Source: Paracoccaceae bacterium
GTDB lineage: Bacteria > Pseudomonadota > Alphaproteobacteria > Rhodobacterales > Rhodobacteraceae
Assembly (NCBI GenBank): GCA_023254015.1
Contig: JALQYS010000173.1
Span: 1 to 7,363, forward strand
Length of the DNA: 7,363 bases
Direction of reading: 5' to 3'
The notes below the pieces were generated by a model. It was not told where the DNA came from, searched no databases, and was given only the letters and a program-made list of their open reading frames with translations. Each line of letters begins with the position of its first letter. Position 1 is the stretch's first letter. This document shows, piece by piece, positions 1 through 5,118 of this stretch. Both the position numbers and the translations under genes were made by a program.

Positions 1-258
1 CCAGGTCGAGTAGACGAACATGATCGCCGGGGCCAGAAGATGGCCGACGATCAGGATGGTCAGATAGGCCGGTCCGTCGTCGGCGCGGTGATGGTGAAGG
101 GCCTCGCCGCAGACCGGGCAGGTGTCGCGCACCTTCAGATAGCCCCGCAGCATCGGTCCCTGACCGCAATTCGGGCAATGCCGCTTCCATCCGCGCAGCA
201 CAGAGGGCCAGAACGGCCGGTCCTCGGTCTCGATTTCGGGGGTGGCGATGTCGGTCAT
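1..258 (-). CDS. DUF983 family zinc-ribbon membrane protein (C-terminus cut off by window edge)
   Basis: Only the first 86 codons are present; the frame runs off the left edge without a stop. The visible protein begins MTDIATPEIETEDRPFW. It carries two CxxC pairs, C28-P-N-C31 and C47-P-V-C50, which look like a zinc ribbon. These are followed by HHHRADDGPAY at about 55-65 and a hydrophobic stretch from about 66 (LTILIVGHLLAPAIMFVYS), the first membrane segment. This order (Cys pairs, RADDGPAY, membrane helices) is the hallmark of DUF983, a small membrane family of unknown function common in Alphaproteobacteria. The start is the ATG read from 258, with a weak purine stretch (AGGA) upstream. The gene is divergent from the EF-hand gene, so the two share the 259-455 region. 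Family assignment is firm; function is unknown. Confidence 0.9.
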   Translation of the reverse strand, partial: MTDIATPEIETEDRPFWPSVLRGWKRHCPNCGQGPMLRGYLKVRDTCPVCGEALHHHRADDGPAYLTILIVGHLLAPAIMFVYSTW

Positions 259-307
259 GGTGGGCGTCCTGCAAGATATGGCGAAGATATAGCTTCCCTG
301 ACCGCAA

Positions 308-328
308 GGGCGATAGGGGAAATCGCCC
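308..328. repeat. 7-bp inverted repeat (hairpin) in the divergent intergenic region
   Basis: GGGCGAT at 308-314 is the exact reverse complement of ATCGCCC at 322-328, separated by the 7-nt loop AGGGGAA. It lies about 50 bp upstream of the DUF983 start codon and has no following T-run. An operator or a leader hairpin is therefore more likely than a terminator. A 7-bp stem can also arise by chance in GC-rich DNA. Confidence 0.4.
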
Positions 329-342
329 AACCGGGCGGCTTT

Positions 343-380
343 GTCGCAAGGTCCGTCGGGCGGCCGGATTTTCTTGCGAC
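343..380. promoter_or_regulatory. Spaced inverted repeat GTCGCAAG-N22-CTTGCGAC, candidate operator
   Basis: GTCGCAAG (343-350) is a perfect 8-bp reverse complement of CTTGCGAC (373-380). A second pair, TCCG (352-355) with CGGA (365-368), nests inside it. The half-site centres are 30 bp apart, close to three helical turns, as expected for a dimeric or tetrameric DNA-binding protein. It sits about 75 bp upstream of the EF-hand start, where an operator or activator site would be. The alternative is an RNA hairpin in a 5' leader. Seen directly; the regulatory role is inferred. Confidence 0.4.
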
Positions 381-455
381 GGAAACCCGGCCCTCCGGCG
401 TTTGATGGACATGAAGCGCCTGCACCCGCGCAGGCCGCCAGACCGGAGACAGACC

Positions 456-1007
456 ATGACCCGCAGCTTCACATATTCCGCCGCAGTGTTGGCCGCCCTT
501 GTCGGCGTCACGATGACCACCGCCGCCTTGGCCGAAAAAGGCCCCATGGGCGGGCCGATGGGCGGCATGATGATGAATTTCGAGCAGCTTGACGCCGACA
601 AGGACGGCAAGGTGACGAAAGAGGAACTCGCCGCCGCCCGCGCCGCAAGATTCGCTGAGGCTGACGCCGACAAGGATGGCAAGCTTTCGGCCGAAGAACT
701 GCTTGCCATGCGCGAAAAGGCCGAAGCCGCCCGCCGGACGGAAATGGCCAAGGCGATGATCGCCCGCATCGACGGCGATGCCGACGGCTTCGTGTCGGCC
801 GCCGAGATGGAGGCGATGCCGATGATGGACAAGATGTTTTCCCGCATGGACGACAATTCCGACGGTGTCCTCTCTGCCGAGGAGATGGAGGCCATGAAGG
901 CCCGCATGGGCGAAGGCATGGGTGACGGCAAGGGCAAGGGCGATGGCCATGGCCATGGCAAGCATGGCGGCGGCTTCTGGAACTGGATGGGCGGCGACGA
1001 CAACTGA
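456..1007 (+). CDS. Secreted four-EF-hand calcium-binding-type protein, Met-rich with His/Gly tail
   Basis: 183 residues. The start is the ATG at 456, chosen because GGAG (445-448) sits 7 nt upstream and because it gives a clean signal peptide. Earlier in-frame starts (TTG 402, ATG 405) would put a charged stretch before it. Residues 1-26 are a signal peptide ending ALA before E27, so the protein is probably periplasmic. Four canonical EF-hand loops follow: 46-57 (DADKDGKVTKEE), 70-81, 106-117 and 132-143. Each has acidic or Asn/Ser/Thr ligands at positions 1, 3, 5 and 9 and Glu at 12, so all four look competent for Ca2+. Loops are only 24 and 26 residues apart within pairs, shorter than in calmodulin-type pairs. 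The mature part has about 19 Met, no Cys, and a tail with HGHGKH at 165-170. A hairpin at 1022-1043 separates it from the ECF sigma gene downstream, suggesting a functional link. Ligand and role are inferred. Confidence 0.88.
   Translation: MTRSFTYSAAVLAALVGVTMTTAALAEKGPMGGPMGGMMMNFEQLDADKDGKVTKEELAAARAARFAEADADKDGKLSAEELLAMREKAEAARRTEMAKAMIARIDGDADGFVSAAEMEAMPMMDKMFSRMDDNSDGVLSAEEMEAMKARMGEGMGDGKGKGDGHGHGKHGGGFWNWMGGDDN
591..683 (+). repeat. Direct repeat encoding EF-hand loops 1 and 2
   Basis: The 21-nt stretches at 591-611 and 663-683 differ at one base only (a synonymous GAC/GAT). They encode the same DADKDGK loop core 24 codons apart. Such nucleotide identity points to a recent internal duplication or conversion of the first EF-hand pair, whereas loops 3 and 4 are more diverged. 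Confidence 0.7.
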
Positions 1008-1021
1008 TCGCGCTGCCGTGA

Positions 1022-1047
1022 GGGGCGGGTTTGCGCCCGCCCCCTTT
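1022..1047 (+). terminator. GC-rich hairpin between EF-hand and sigma genes (terminator or attenuator)
   Basis: GGGGCGGG (1022-1029) pairs perfectly with CCCGCCCC (1036-1043) around the 6-nt loop TTTGCG, followed by CCTTT. It starts 14 nt after the EF-hand stop and ends about 20 nt before the sigma gene. The stem is strong but the T-run is short, so termination is probably partial. Read-through could then supply the sigma operon at a lower level than the EF-hand mRNA. Confidence 0.6.
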
Positions 1048-1067
1048 CCCCGCTAAACCCGGTCTTC

Positions 1068-1697
1068 ATGCCCATGCCCCGCGACAGCGCAGCCTTGACC
1101 CCGGACGCCCAGGACATCTCGGGCCTGTCGGACGATGCGCTTTTGCTGCTTTATGCGCGCGGGGATGCCGATGCGGCGCGGCTGTTGACGGCGCGGCATC
1201 TGGGGCGGGTCTATGGCTTTGCCGCCCGTCTTCTGGGCGACCGGGCCGAGGCCGAGGATGTGGCGCAAGAGGCGATGCTGCGGCTGTGGCGCGCGGCAGC
1301 CACTTGGCGCAGCGGCGAGGCGCAGCTCTCGACCTGGCTTTACCGGGTGACGGTGAATCTGTGCACGGACCGCCAGCGCGCCCGCAACCGCCGCCGGGCC
1401 GAGGCCCTGGACGAGGTGGCCGAACCCGCCGATGACCGGGCCGATACCGAGGCCGCTTTGATGGCCCGCCAGCGGGTGGATGCCTTGCAGGCCGCGCTTG
1501 CCACCTTGCCCGACCGGCAGCGGCAGGCGGTGGTGCTGCGCCATATCGACGGGCTTTCCAATCCGGAAATTGCCGCCATTCTGGAGGTGGGGGTTGAGGC
1601 CGTGGAAAGCCTGACGGCGCGGGGAAAACGCGCCTTGACGGCCGCCCTTGCGGGGCAGAAAGCCGCGCTGGGCTTGCAGGAGGGGGATTTGCGATGA
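1068..1697 (+). CDS. ECF-type (group IV) RNA polymerase sigma factor
   Basis: 209 residues, the size of an ECF sigma factor with only regions 2 and 4. Region 2 spans about 27-108, with the core-binding segment AEDVAQEAMLRLW (62-74) and the -10 recognition segment STWLYRVTVNLCTDRQR (88-104). A linker with acidic residues follows. Region 4 spans about 138-193, with LPDRQRQAVVLRHIDG and the helix-turn-helix SNPEIAAILEVGVEAVESL (164-182) ending in TARGKRAL. It directs RNA polymerase to a dedicated regulon and is normally held inactive by the anti-sigma factor encoded next to it. The last codons overlap the next gene by ATGA (1694-1697), so the two are translationally coupled. No clear Shine-Dalgarno precedes ATG 1068 or the in-frame ATG 1074, so the start could be either. 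Sigma identity is firm; subgroup and regulon are not determined. Confidence 0.93.
   Translation: MPMPRDSAALTPDAQDISGLSDDALLLLYARGDADAARLLTARHLGRVYGFAARLLGDRAEAEDVAQEAMLRLWRAAATWRSGEAQLSTWLYRVTVNLCTDRQRARNRRRAEALDEVAEPADDRADTEAALMARQRVDALQAALATLPDRQRQAVVLRHIDGLSNPEIAAILEVGVEAVESLTARGKRALTAALAGQKAALGLQEGDLR
1678..1686 (+). promoter_or_regulatory. Strong Shine-Dalgarno for the anti-sigma candidate
   Basis: AGGAGGGGG lies inside the end of the sigma gene, about 8-10 nt before ATG 1694 and slightly too far from the adjacent in-frame ATG 1697. It supports 1694 as the start and thus the 4-nt overlap. It also contrasts with the poor ribosome site of the sigma gene itself, which would favour making anti-sigma in excess. 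Confidence 0.7.
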
Positions 1698-2041
1698 TGA
1701 CCGACGACGATCTTGATAGCCTTTTCGCCGCCGCCCGCGCTGCGCCCGCGCTGCCTTCCGCTGCCCTGTCGTCCCGTGTTCTGGCCGATGCGGCGGCCGA
1801 ATGTCCGCGCCCGGCGCTGGCGATGCCCCGGCCGTCGCGGCCGGGCGTTCTGGCCCGCTTGGGGGCGGTGTTCGGCGGGGGCGGGGCGCTTGCCGGCATG
1901 GTGACGGCCACGCTGGCGGGGTTCTGGATCGGCTTTGCCCAGCCTGTCGATTTCAGCCTGACAGCGGCGCTTCTGATCCCCGAAACCGAGCAGATCGATT
2001 TGATGCCGGGCATTGATGCCCTGTTGGACGAGGCCCCCTGA
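1694..2041 (+). CDS. Single-pass membrane protein, probable anti-sigma factor
   Basis: 115 residues. The N-terminal half (about 1-58) is predicted cytoplasmic and contains DDLDSLFAAARAAPALPS and SRVLADAA, a short helical segment of the kind used to bind a sigma factor. One hydrophobic segment covers about 59-82 (Gly-rich, then GMVTATLAGFWIGFA), followed by a roughly 33-residue acidic periplasmic tail ending LMPGIDALLDEAP. There is no zinc-binding HxxxCxxC motif, so it is not a ZAS-type anti-sigma factor. Its role is inferred from position: it overlaps the ECF sigma gene by 4 nt and the sensor gene by 1 nt. It is short, like CnrY, the anti-sigma factor of the Cupriavidus CnrH system. Membrane topology is well supported; the anti-sigma function is inference. 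Confidence 0.7.
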   Translation: MMTDDDLDSLFAAARAAPALPSAALSSRVLADAAAECPRPALAMPRPSRPGVLARLGAVFGGGGALAGMVTATLAGFWIGFAQPVDFSLTAALLIPETEQIDLMPGIDALLDEAP

Positions 2042-2544
2042 TGGACGCAGAACCCATGGAAAAGACAAGATCCGGCAAGGGCTTGCGCATCGCACTTGCC
2101 TTGTCGGTCGCGCTCAATCTGGCTGTGGCGGGGGTGGTTGCGGGGGCCTTTCTGCGCGACGGGCCGCCGATGCGTGCGGCGATGGCGCGCGATCTGGGCT
2201 TTGGCCCCTATACCGAGGCCCTGCGCCCCGAGGACCGCAAGGCCCTGCGTCAGGCGCTGCTCGAAAAAGCCCCCGAACTGCGCGAGATGCGCCGCCAGAT
2301 GCGTGAGGATACCGAGGCGCTTTTGCTGCTGCTACGCAGCGAGCCCTTTGATGTGAAGGCGTTTGATGCCCGGATGGCCGCCCAAGGGGCCCGGATGGAA
2401 ACCCAGCTTCGTCTTGGCCAGGGTCTGCTGAAAGAGTTCATTGCCGCCATGCCCCCCGCTGAGCGGCGCGCCTTTGCCGACCGGCTGGAGCGGGGGCTGC
2501 GCCATCACCGCGGCGCCATGCCAAAGGACGGCGGTCAGGACTGA
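2041..2544 (+). CDS. Membrane-anchored periplasmic sensor, heavy-metal-sensor (CnrX/Spy-like) type
   Basis: 167 residues. A short basic N-terminus (EKTRSGKGLR) and one membrane helix at about 16-37 place the rest in the periplasm. The outer domain is almost all helix and carries two related motifs, LRPEDRKALRQAL (61-73) and MPPAERRAFADRL (137-149). They resemble the LTxxQ-type repeats of Spy/CpxP/CnrX-like proteins annotated as periplasmic heavy metal sensors. In the CnrYXH system such a protein holds the anti-sigma factor until it binds metal. Just after the membrane are M44 and M48, spaced like a two-ligand i/i+4 pair; M112, M119 and H155-H156 are further potential ligands. The ATG overlaps the stop of the previous gene (TGATG, 2039-2043); the in-frame ATG at 2056 is an alternative start. 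Family call is fairly strong; the metal is unknown. Confidence 0.75.
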   Translation: MDAEPMEKTRSGKGLRIALALSVALNLAVAGVVAGAFLRDGPPMRAAMARDLGFGPYTEALRPEDRKALRQALLEKAPELREMRRQMREDTEALLLLLRSEPFDVKAFDARMAAQGARMETQLRLGQGLLKEFIAAMPPAERRAFADRLERGLRHHRGAMPKDGGQD

Positions 2545-2548
2545 CCGC
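2531..2548. terminator. Short inverted repeat at the convergent gene ends
   Basis: GCGGTCAG (2531-2538) and CTGACCGC (2541-2548) form a perfect 8-bp inverted repeat around GA. It covers the stop codon of the sensor gene and ends 2 bp before the stop of the opposing pleD-like gene. With only 5 bp between the two genes it is the sole candidate for a bidirectional transcription stop. It lacks a T-run in either direction, so the role is uncertain. Confidence 0.35.
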
Positions 2549-2549
2549 G

Positions 2550-3932
2550 TCAGGCCGCGCGGCGGCAGACGGTGACCTGATTGCGTCCCGCCGCCTTTGA
2601 CCGCATCAGCGCCCGGTCGGCCCGATCGAAGATGTCGGTGACTTTCTCGAAATGGGCCGGCGTCTCGCCCGCCTCGGAGACCGCAAGCCCGATGGACAGC
2701 GTCACCCCGATTGCGGGGTCGCTGCCAATTTCGAAGGGCGCTTCGGCGATTGCCGCGCACAACCGTTCGGCTATGGCGCGGGCATCGGCCAGCGCGATTT
2801 CGGGCAGGGCGATCAGAAATTCCTCGCCGCCGATCCGCGCGATCAGATCGCCCGCCCGCAGGTTCTGGCGCAGTCGCGCGGCCACCTCGACCAGCACGGC
2901 ATCCCCCGCGCCATGGCCAAAGCGGTCATTGATCGACTTGAAGCGGTCAATGTCGGCCACCAGAACCGCAAAAGCCGTGGCATTGGCGGCGGCCCGTTCG
3001 GAAATCGCCTGAAGATAGGCCAGGCCATAGCGCCGGTTGTGCAGGCCAGTCAGCGGATCGATCACCGCCAGCCTCAGCCCATCCTGGACCGAGGCGCGCA
3101 TCCGGTCCGCTTCGGCCTTCAGCCGCAAGAGCCGGCTTAGCCGCAGCGCCAGCTCTTCGGGCGCCGTTTCGGGCGAGATCAGGTCATTGGCGCCCAGATC
3201 AAAGGCCATGGCGGGCGAGACCGTGCTGGTGGCCGCCCGATAGATGGCAAAGCCCGCCGTCCGTGTCGAGGCGCGGCTGCGCAGATCCGACATCAGGCGC
3301 AGGCCGCCCCCCTGGATCGGCAGATCAGCATCGATCACGAACACATCCGGCCCCGGCGCATCGCGCAACCCGCTGGCCAGCGCCTCATCCGGGGTCAGGA
3401 CCAAGACGGCATCGCGCACCCGGCCCGTCAACGCCCGGCGCAGCGCCAGGGCGGTTTCGGGCCGATGCATCACCAGAGCCACCGTCCCGGCCGTCTGGAA
3501 CGGCTGGGCTCCTTCGGCAAGGCCCAAGGCGGCCTCGCCCTGCATCAGCCCCGCCATCGCCTCACGCGCGCGCATCAGGCTGCGGATGCGCGCCAGCAGG
3601 GTCTGGTCATCCAGCGGCTTGATCAGGAAATCATCCGCCCCGGCGCGAAAGGCCTCGATCCGGTCACTGATGGCATGGCTGGCCGAGAAGATCACGACCG
3701 GGATCTGCCGCGTGGCCGGATCAGCGCGCAATCGCGCCAGCACCTCACCCCCCGGCATGTCGGGCATCAGAAGATCGACAAGAATCAGGTCGGGCCGTTC
3801 GGACCGGGCTAGGGCAAGACAGCTTTTCCCATCGGCGGCCACCAACGGCAAATAGCCCGCCGCAGCCAGCTTGACCTTCATGACGATGCGATTGGTCGCG
3901 ACATCGTCAACAATGAGCACCTTGCCACCCAT
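2550..3932 (-). CDS. pleD: PleD-like response regulator diguanylate cyclase (REC-REC-GGDEF)
   Basis: 460 residues. It makes cyclic di-GMP from two GTP when phosphorylated. REC1 (about 1-120) has the acidic pair D9/D10, phospho-acceptor D53 (LVDLLMP), S83 and K105. REC2 (about 148-270) keeps an Asp (D201) but has H156 and S253 where the acidic pair and Lys would be, so it looks like the non-phosphorylated adaptor domain known in PleD. The GGDEF domain (about 278-455) has DIDRFKSIND (327-336), the active-site GGEEF at 368-372, and a product-inhibition I-site with R359, D362 and R390. These key positions match the Caulobacter PleD numbering exactly. That supports the ATG at 3932 over the longer frame from 3974; GGAGG lies 12 nt upstream. 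The gene is convergent with the sigma operon and divergent from the DUF3572 gene. No divK lies beside it, unlike in Caulobacter. Likely roles are motility, surface attachment or cell-cycle control. Confidence 0.93.
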   Translation of the reverse strand: MGGKVLIVDDVATNRIVMKVKLAAAGYLPLVAADGKSCLALARSERPDLILVDLLMPDMPGGEVLARLRADPATRQIPVVIFSASHAISDRIEAFRAGADDFLIKPLDDQTLLARIRSLMRAREAMAGLMQGEAALGLAEGAQPFQTAGTVALVMHRPETALALRRALTGRVRDAVLVLTPDEALASGLRDAPGPDVFVIDADLPIQGGGLRLMSDLRSRASTRTAGFAIYRAATSTVSPAMAFDLGANDLISPETAPEELALRLSRLLRLKAEADRMRASVQDGLRLAVIDPLTGLHNRRYGLAYLQAISERAAANATAFAVLVADIDRFKSINDRFGHGAGDAVLVEVAARLRQNLRAGDLIARIGGEEFLIALPEIALADARAIAERLCAAIAEAPFEIGSDPAIGVTLSIGLAVSEAGETPAHFEKVTDIFDRADRALMRSKAAGRNQVTVCRRAA

Positions 3933-4058
3933 AATCCGCACGCGCCTCCGCCTGATCGCTTCACATTGCGGCACAACTGGTTAAGAAATCCTTTCCGAAT
4001 GACGAACAGAAATGATCAAATTGTGCCCGTTCCGGTGCATAACCTTGGGGATAACACC
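3933..4058. promoter_or_regulatory. Divergent promoter region between pleD-like and DUF3572 genes
   Basis: This 126-bp stretch is clearly richer in A/T than its surroundings, especially 3976-4022, as expected for back-to-back promoters. TTAA at 3981-3984 is followed after 7 nt by TTTC. On the other strand the same place reads TTAACC, partly resembling a CtrA-type site (TTAA-N7-TTAA). The plus strand has TCAAAT (4016-4021) as a weak -10 candidate with TTTCCG as a poor -35. GGGGA (4047-4051) is the ribosome site for the DUF3572 gene. No single promoter is convincing. Confidence 0.4.
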
Positions 4059-4340
4059 ATGAATGAGCGTGAATCCGCTGAAACCGTCGCGCTGCAGGCG
4101 CTGTCCTGGCTGGTTTCGCAGCCCGAGGACCTCGGCGGATTCCTTAACGCCTCGGGGGCCGCGCCGGGTGATCTGGCCGGGCTGGCGCGCGATCCGGTGT
4201 TTCTGGCGGCGCTGATTGATTACCTTCTGGAAACCGACGAACGGGTTCTGGCCTGCACCGGCGCGCTGGGCCTGCCGCCCGAGGCCCTGGGGACGGCGCG
4301 TCAGGGCCTGCCCGGCGGGCGCGATCCGCACTGGACCTGA
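4059..4340 (+). CDS. DUF3572 family protein
   Basis: 93 residues, beginning MNERESAETVALQALSWL. It is a small, acidic, all-helical and probably cytoplasmic protein with no signal peptide, membrane segment or cysteine pair. The pattern ALQALSWLVSQPEDLGGFL, then GAAPGDLAGLA, DPVFLAALIDYLLETDERVL and GLPPEALGTARQGLPGG fits DUF3572, an alphaproteobacterial family of about this length without known function. The start at 4059 is preferred over the longer frame from 3966 because GGGGA lies 7-8 nt upstream and the extra N-terminal residues do not look like family sequence. The HAD gene follows after 42 nt on the same strand, so the two are probably co-transcribed. Members of this family are often found near divK/pleD-type regulators (from memory), which fits the divergent pleD-like gene here. 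Confidence 0.85.
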   Translation: MNERESAETVALQALSWLVSQPEDLGGFLNASGAAPGDLAGLARDPVFLAALIDYLLETDERVLACTGALGLPPEALGTARQGLPGGRDPHWT

Positions 4341-4382
4341 ACGGCCCTCCGCGCCAAGGTGATGCCAAATCCGGGAGAGACC

Positions 4383-5078
4383 ATGATCGACGCAGCGATT
4401 TTCGACAAGGACGGCACATTGTTCGACTTCCGCGCCACCTGGGGCGGCTGGACGGCACGCGCGATCGCGTTTCTGGAGGGCCATGGCGCCGATCCGGCCG
4501 CGTTGGCGCAGGTGCTGGGCTATGACCGCGCCACGGGCGACTTTGCCAAGTCTAGCCCGGTCATCGCCGGCACCACGCCGGAAGTGGCCGAGTTGATGCA
4601 CGAATTCGTGCCTGCGCTGGACAGGGGGTATCTGCTGGATGTGCTGTCAGAGCTTTCGGAAACCGCGCCGCAGGCGCCTGCCGTTCCCTTGCGGCAGGTG
4701 TTCGAGGATCTGAAGGCGCGCGGGCTGAAACTGGGCCTTGCCACCAATGACACCGAGGCACCGGCGCGGGCGCATCTGGCCGGGGCGGGGGTGCTGGAGT
4801 TGTTCGATTTTGTCGCCGGCTGCGATTCGGGCTGGGGCGGCAAGCCCGCGCCGGGGCAGCTTCTGGCCTTTGCCGGGCGGGTGGGTGTGGAACCGGCCCG
4901 CACCGTGATGGTGGGCGACAGCCTGCATGACCTGCACGCAGGCCAGGCGGCCGGCATGCGGCGGGTGGCGGTTCTGACCGGCATCGCCGAGGCCCCCGAA
5001 CTGGCCCCCCATGCCGATGTCGTGCTGCCCGACATCAGTCATCTGGCCGCCTGGATCGACAGCCAGCGCAGGTCTTGA
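4383..5078 (+). CDS. HAD-superfamily phosphatase (phosphoglycolate-phosphatase-like, subfamily IA)
   Basis: 231 residues. All four HAD motifs are present. Motif I is FDKDGTLFDF, with nucleophile D8 and general acid D10. Motif II is ATND at 120-123, motif III is K154 in GGKP, and motif IV is GDSLHDLHAG with D179 and D183. The helical cap between motifs I and II (about 16-100) places it in subfamily IA, with phosphoglycolate and other small-molecule phosphatases. It is cytoplasmic and Mg2+-dependent by family. It starts at ATG 4383 with GGGAG (4373-4377) 5 nt upstream; the upstream in-frame starts from 4359 lack such a site. It follows the DUF3572 gene by 42 nt. The substrate cannot be told from sequence: a Lys at the second position of DKDGT, as here, also occurs in other IA phosphatases. 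Catalytic competence is well supported; the gph function is only one option. Confidence 0.88.
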   Translation: MIDAAIFDKDGTLFDFRATWGGWTARAIAFLEGHGADPAALAQVLGYDRATGDFAKSSPVIAGTTPEVAELMHEFVPALDRGYLLDVLSELSETAPQAPAVPLRQVFEDLKARGLKLGLATNDTEAPARAHLAGAGVLELFDFVAGCDSGWGGKPAPGQLLAFAGRVGVEPARTVMVGDSLHDLHAGQAAGMRRVAVLTGIAEAPELAPHADVVLPDISHLAAWIDSQRRS

Positions 5079-5080
5079 CG

Positions 5081-5118
5081 CGCTTCCCGGTTTCCGCTGC
5101 CGAAAAGCGACCTTTTTT
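5081..5118 (+). terminator. Weak terminator-like structure with T6 run after the HAD gene
   Basis: Directly after the HAD stop, GCT (5082-5084) and TTTC (5091-5094) can pair with GAAA and AGC (5102-5108), leaving a bulge. After CGACC there is a run of six T (5113-5118). The T-run is notable in this GC-rich sequence, but the stem is short and imperfect, so termination here is only plausible. Confidence 0.35.

Larger units (their letters stand above)
259..455. promoter_or_regulatory. Divergent intergenic region between DUF983 and EF-hand genes
   Basis: This 197-bp stretch must contain the promoters of both flanking genes. It holds a short hairpin (308-328), a spaced inverted repeat (343-350 with 373-380) and two copies of CGCAAGG (303-309 and 345-351). 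On the minus strand TATATC (286-291) and CATATC (275-280) resemble -10 elements for the DUF983 gene, but no well-spaced -35 was found. On the plus strand GGAAAC at 381-386 resembles the -35 of ECF promoters, but the nearest CGTT (399-402) is only 12 nt away, too close for a standard ECF promoter. No promoter is called with confidence. Confidence 0.4.

Noticed and set aside
381..402. ECF-type promoter GGAAAC...CGTT upstream of the EF-hand gene
   Set aside because: The spacing between the two elements is only 12 nt, against about 16-17 nt for ECF promoters, so it is not called although autoregulation by the local sigma factor would be attractive.
402..455. Longer N-terminus of the EF-hand protein starting at TTG 402 or ATG 405
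   Set aside because: It would add an Arg-rich segment before the signal peptide, and the ribosome site GGAG at 445-448 fits ATG 456. A Tat signal is unlikely because no twin-Arg motif of the right form precedes the hydrophobic core.
255..965. A 236-codon open frame on the minus strand opposite the EF-hand gene
   Set aside because: Its His/Gly/Ala-rich product is the complement of the EF-hand repeats and it runs into the start of the DUF983 gene.
1066..2013. A 315-codon open frame on the minus strand opposite the sigma and anti-sigma genes
   Set aside because: The translation is Pro/Arg/Ala-rich without any domain, while the plus strand shows clear sigma region 2 and 4 motifs and coupled gene overlaps.
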